Under the pieces are notes generated by a model. It had not been told where the DNA came from. It saw only the letters and a program-made list of their open reading frames with translations, and did no database searches. A stretch of 6,293 nucleotides of DNA from Methanobacteriota archaeon (GTDB taxonomy: Archaea; Thermoplasmatota; Poseidoniia; MGIII; CG-Epi1), in assembly GCA_002724775.1 (NCBI GenBank), contig PBPR01000066.1:1-6293 (forward strand). Reading direction: 5' to 3'. Position numbers and translations under genes: made by a program. Each line of letters starts with the position of its first letter. Positions within the stretch are counted from its first letter, which is position 1. This document shows positions 5,413 through 6,293 of the stretch, piece by piece.

Positions 5413-6293
5413 TTATACATCAAAAGATGCGTTTGCAGCAGCGTCTTCACCTAATTTTCTTAAGAAAGAGAAGGTGTAGATTCCAGCACCAGCACCTGGG
5501 CTTGGATCAGTGAAATTAAATCTTACCCCATACCTACCTACTGGAACTGATTCGGTAATTTTAACATCTGGAGGAATATCAGTTTCCTTAACAATTTTCT
5601 CTCCAGTTATCTCATCTACGCAATGAGCACATGGACACATAAATCGTACATTGAATGCAGAAATTACGTGTTCAACATTATCTTGCCATTTGATAACTAA
5701 GGTTTCACCATCATTGGCCAAATTAATTTCTTGAGGTGCAAATGGAGATAGTTCTTCATTAGTCACAACAGCCATTGCTTCGACTGCAATTAGTGATGCA
5801 ATAGAATTGATATTGTCGTTAGTGTAAACCGTACCATTGTCCATGGCTTCTCTGAGATCTTGGCGAATTGGTATTTGGCCGAGCATTGGTAATTCGAATT
5901 CTTCAGCTGCAGAGGTACCTCCACCTTCTCCAAATATGTGGAAAACTTCGTCTGAATCTGGTGGCGTGAAACCAGACATATTTTCAACAATACCTAATAT
6001 TGGAATCTTAACTTGTTGGAACATTCTCAAACCTTTTTCAGCAATAGTATGAGCAACTTCTTGAGGAGTTGTAACGATTACAGCTCCAGTTAGCGGAACA
6101 GTTTGAGATAACGTAAGTTGAATGTCTCCAGTACCGGGTGGCATATCGACGAATAAGTAGTCTAGTTCTCCCCAATCTACTGCACCCAAAAATTGTTGGA
6201 CAAGTTGTGAGGCGATTGGCCCTCTCCAAACAACAGGAGTGTCTTTAGTTGCTAAGAATCCCATAGACATAATTTTCATTCCGTGAGCTTCTA
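5413..6293 (-). CDS. mrp: Mrp/NBP35-family P-loop ATPase with C-terminal DUF971, HCF101-like (N-terminus outside window)
   Basis: Partial: the frame stays open to the right edge, and the ATG at 6279 is an internal Met, since the preceding codons read EAHG and the family motif HG[MV]K[IV]MSMGF continues across it. The protein is a cytosolic ATPase thought to carry or transfer Fe-S clusters. Counting from that Met, visible parts are VVWRGP (16-21), the Walker B-like LDYLFVDMPPGTGD (39-52), TTPQEVA (70-76), IVENMSGF (97-104) and a GEGGG segment (117-121). The Walker A site lies beyond the window. The Cys pair usual after ENMS in bacterial ApbC/Mrp is absent (TPPDSDE instead). Residues about 181-276 are a DUF971 domain with INLANDGETLVIKW, the CPCAHC cysteines (215, 217, 220), PVGRYGVRF and GIYTFSFLRKL. 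ATPase plus DUF971 is the plastid HCF101 architecture. It is followed directly by the Nfu gene, supporting a shared Fe-S role. Confidence 0.93.
   Translation of the reverse strand, partial: EAHGMKIMSMGFLATKDTPVVWRGPIASQLVQQFLGAVDWGELDYLFVDMPPGTGDIQLTLSQTVPLTGAVIVTTPQEVAHTIAEKGLRMFQQVKIPILGIVENMSGFTPPDSDEVFHIFGEGGGTSAAEEFELPMLGQIPIRQDLREAMDNGTVYTNDNINSIASLIAVEAMAVVTNEELSPFAPQEINLANDGETLVIKWQDNVEHVISAFNVRFMCPCAHCVDEITGEKIVKETDIPPDVKITESVPVGRYGVRFNFTDPSPGAGAGIYTFSFLRKLGEDAAANASFDV

Noticed and set aside
5790..6229. Short frames in both strands within the Mrp-like gene
   Set aside because: They overlap the strongly conserved Mrp/DUF971 frame and resemble no known protein.

Overview
The window looks archaeal and moderately AT-rich. 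Three things point that way: an archaeal-type fused CoaBC with the N-terminal HP..L..K extension, a TATA box about 28 bases before an ATG (a leaderless promoter), and short stop-start overlaps with little Shine-Dalgarno signal. A multi-pass membrane protein with a TPR tail and an HCF101-like Mrp/Nfu pair would fit marine planktonic Euryarchaeota/Thermoplasmatota (Marine Group II/III-like). That placement is inference from gene style; nothing in the window fixes the taxon.

Layout from the left: the 5' end of a small minus-strand gene resembling MGMT-family (alkyltransferase-like) proteins runs off the window (1-137). A minus-strand tRNA-Ser(GGA) with a long variable arm and an encoded CCA lies at 247-333. 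The only plus-strand protein gene (430-729) is a small basic, winged-helix-like protein of unknown function that starts with TTG. It converges on coaBC, and the two stop codons overlap by 4 bases. Everything from 726 to the right edge is coded on the minus strand.

Read in the minus direction, the first module is iron-sulfur cluster assembly: an Mrp/HCF101-type P-loop ATPase with a C-terminal DUF971 domain (5413 to past the right edge), followed 34 bases later by an Nfu scaffold protein (4704-5378). A 60-base gap with a good TATA box then begins a second transcription unit. It holds a 613-residue acidic, multi-TM, TPR-containing membrane protein (2802-4643), a tandem winged-helix regulator (1900-2802, joined by a TAATG stop-start) and coaBC (726-1907, overlapping the regulator by 8 bases).

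The Mrp-Nfu pair plausibly works together in building and delivering Fe-S clusters. The TPR-regulator-coaBC cluster is translationally coupled, which suggests co-expression of an uncharacterised membrane protein and a duplicated HTH protein with a coenzyme A biosynthesis enzyme. The functional link is unknown. No mobile element, CRISPR array or replication origin was seen, and no stretch longer than 300 bases lacks a gene.
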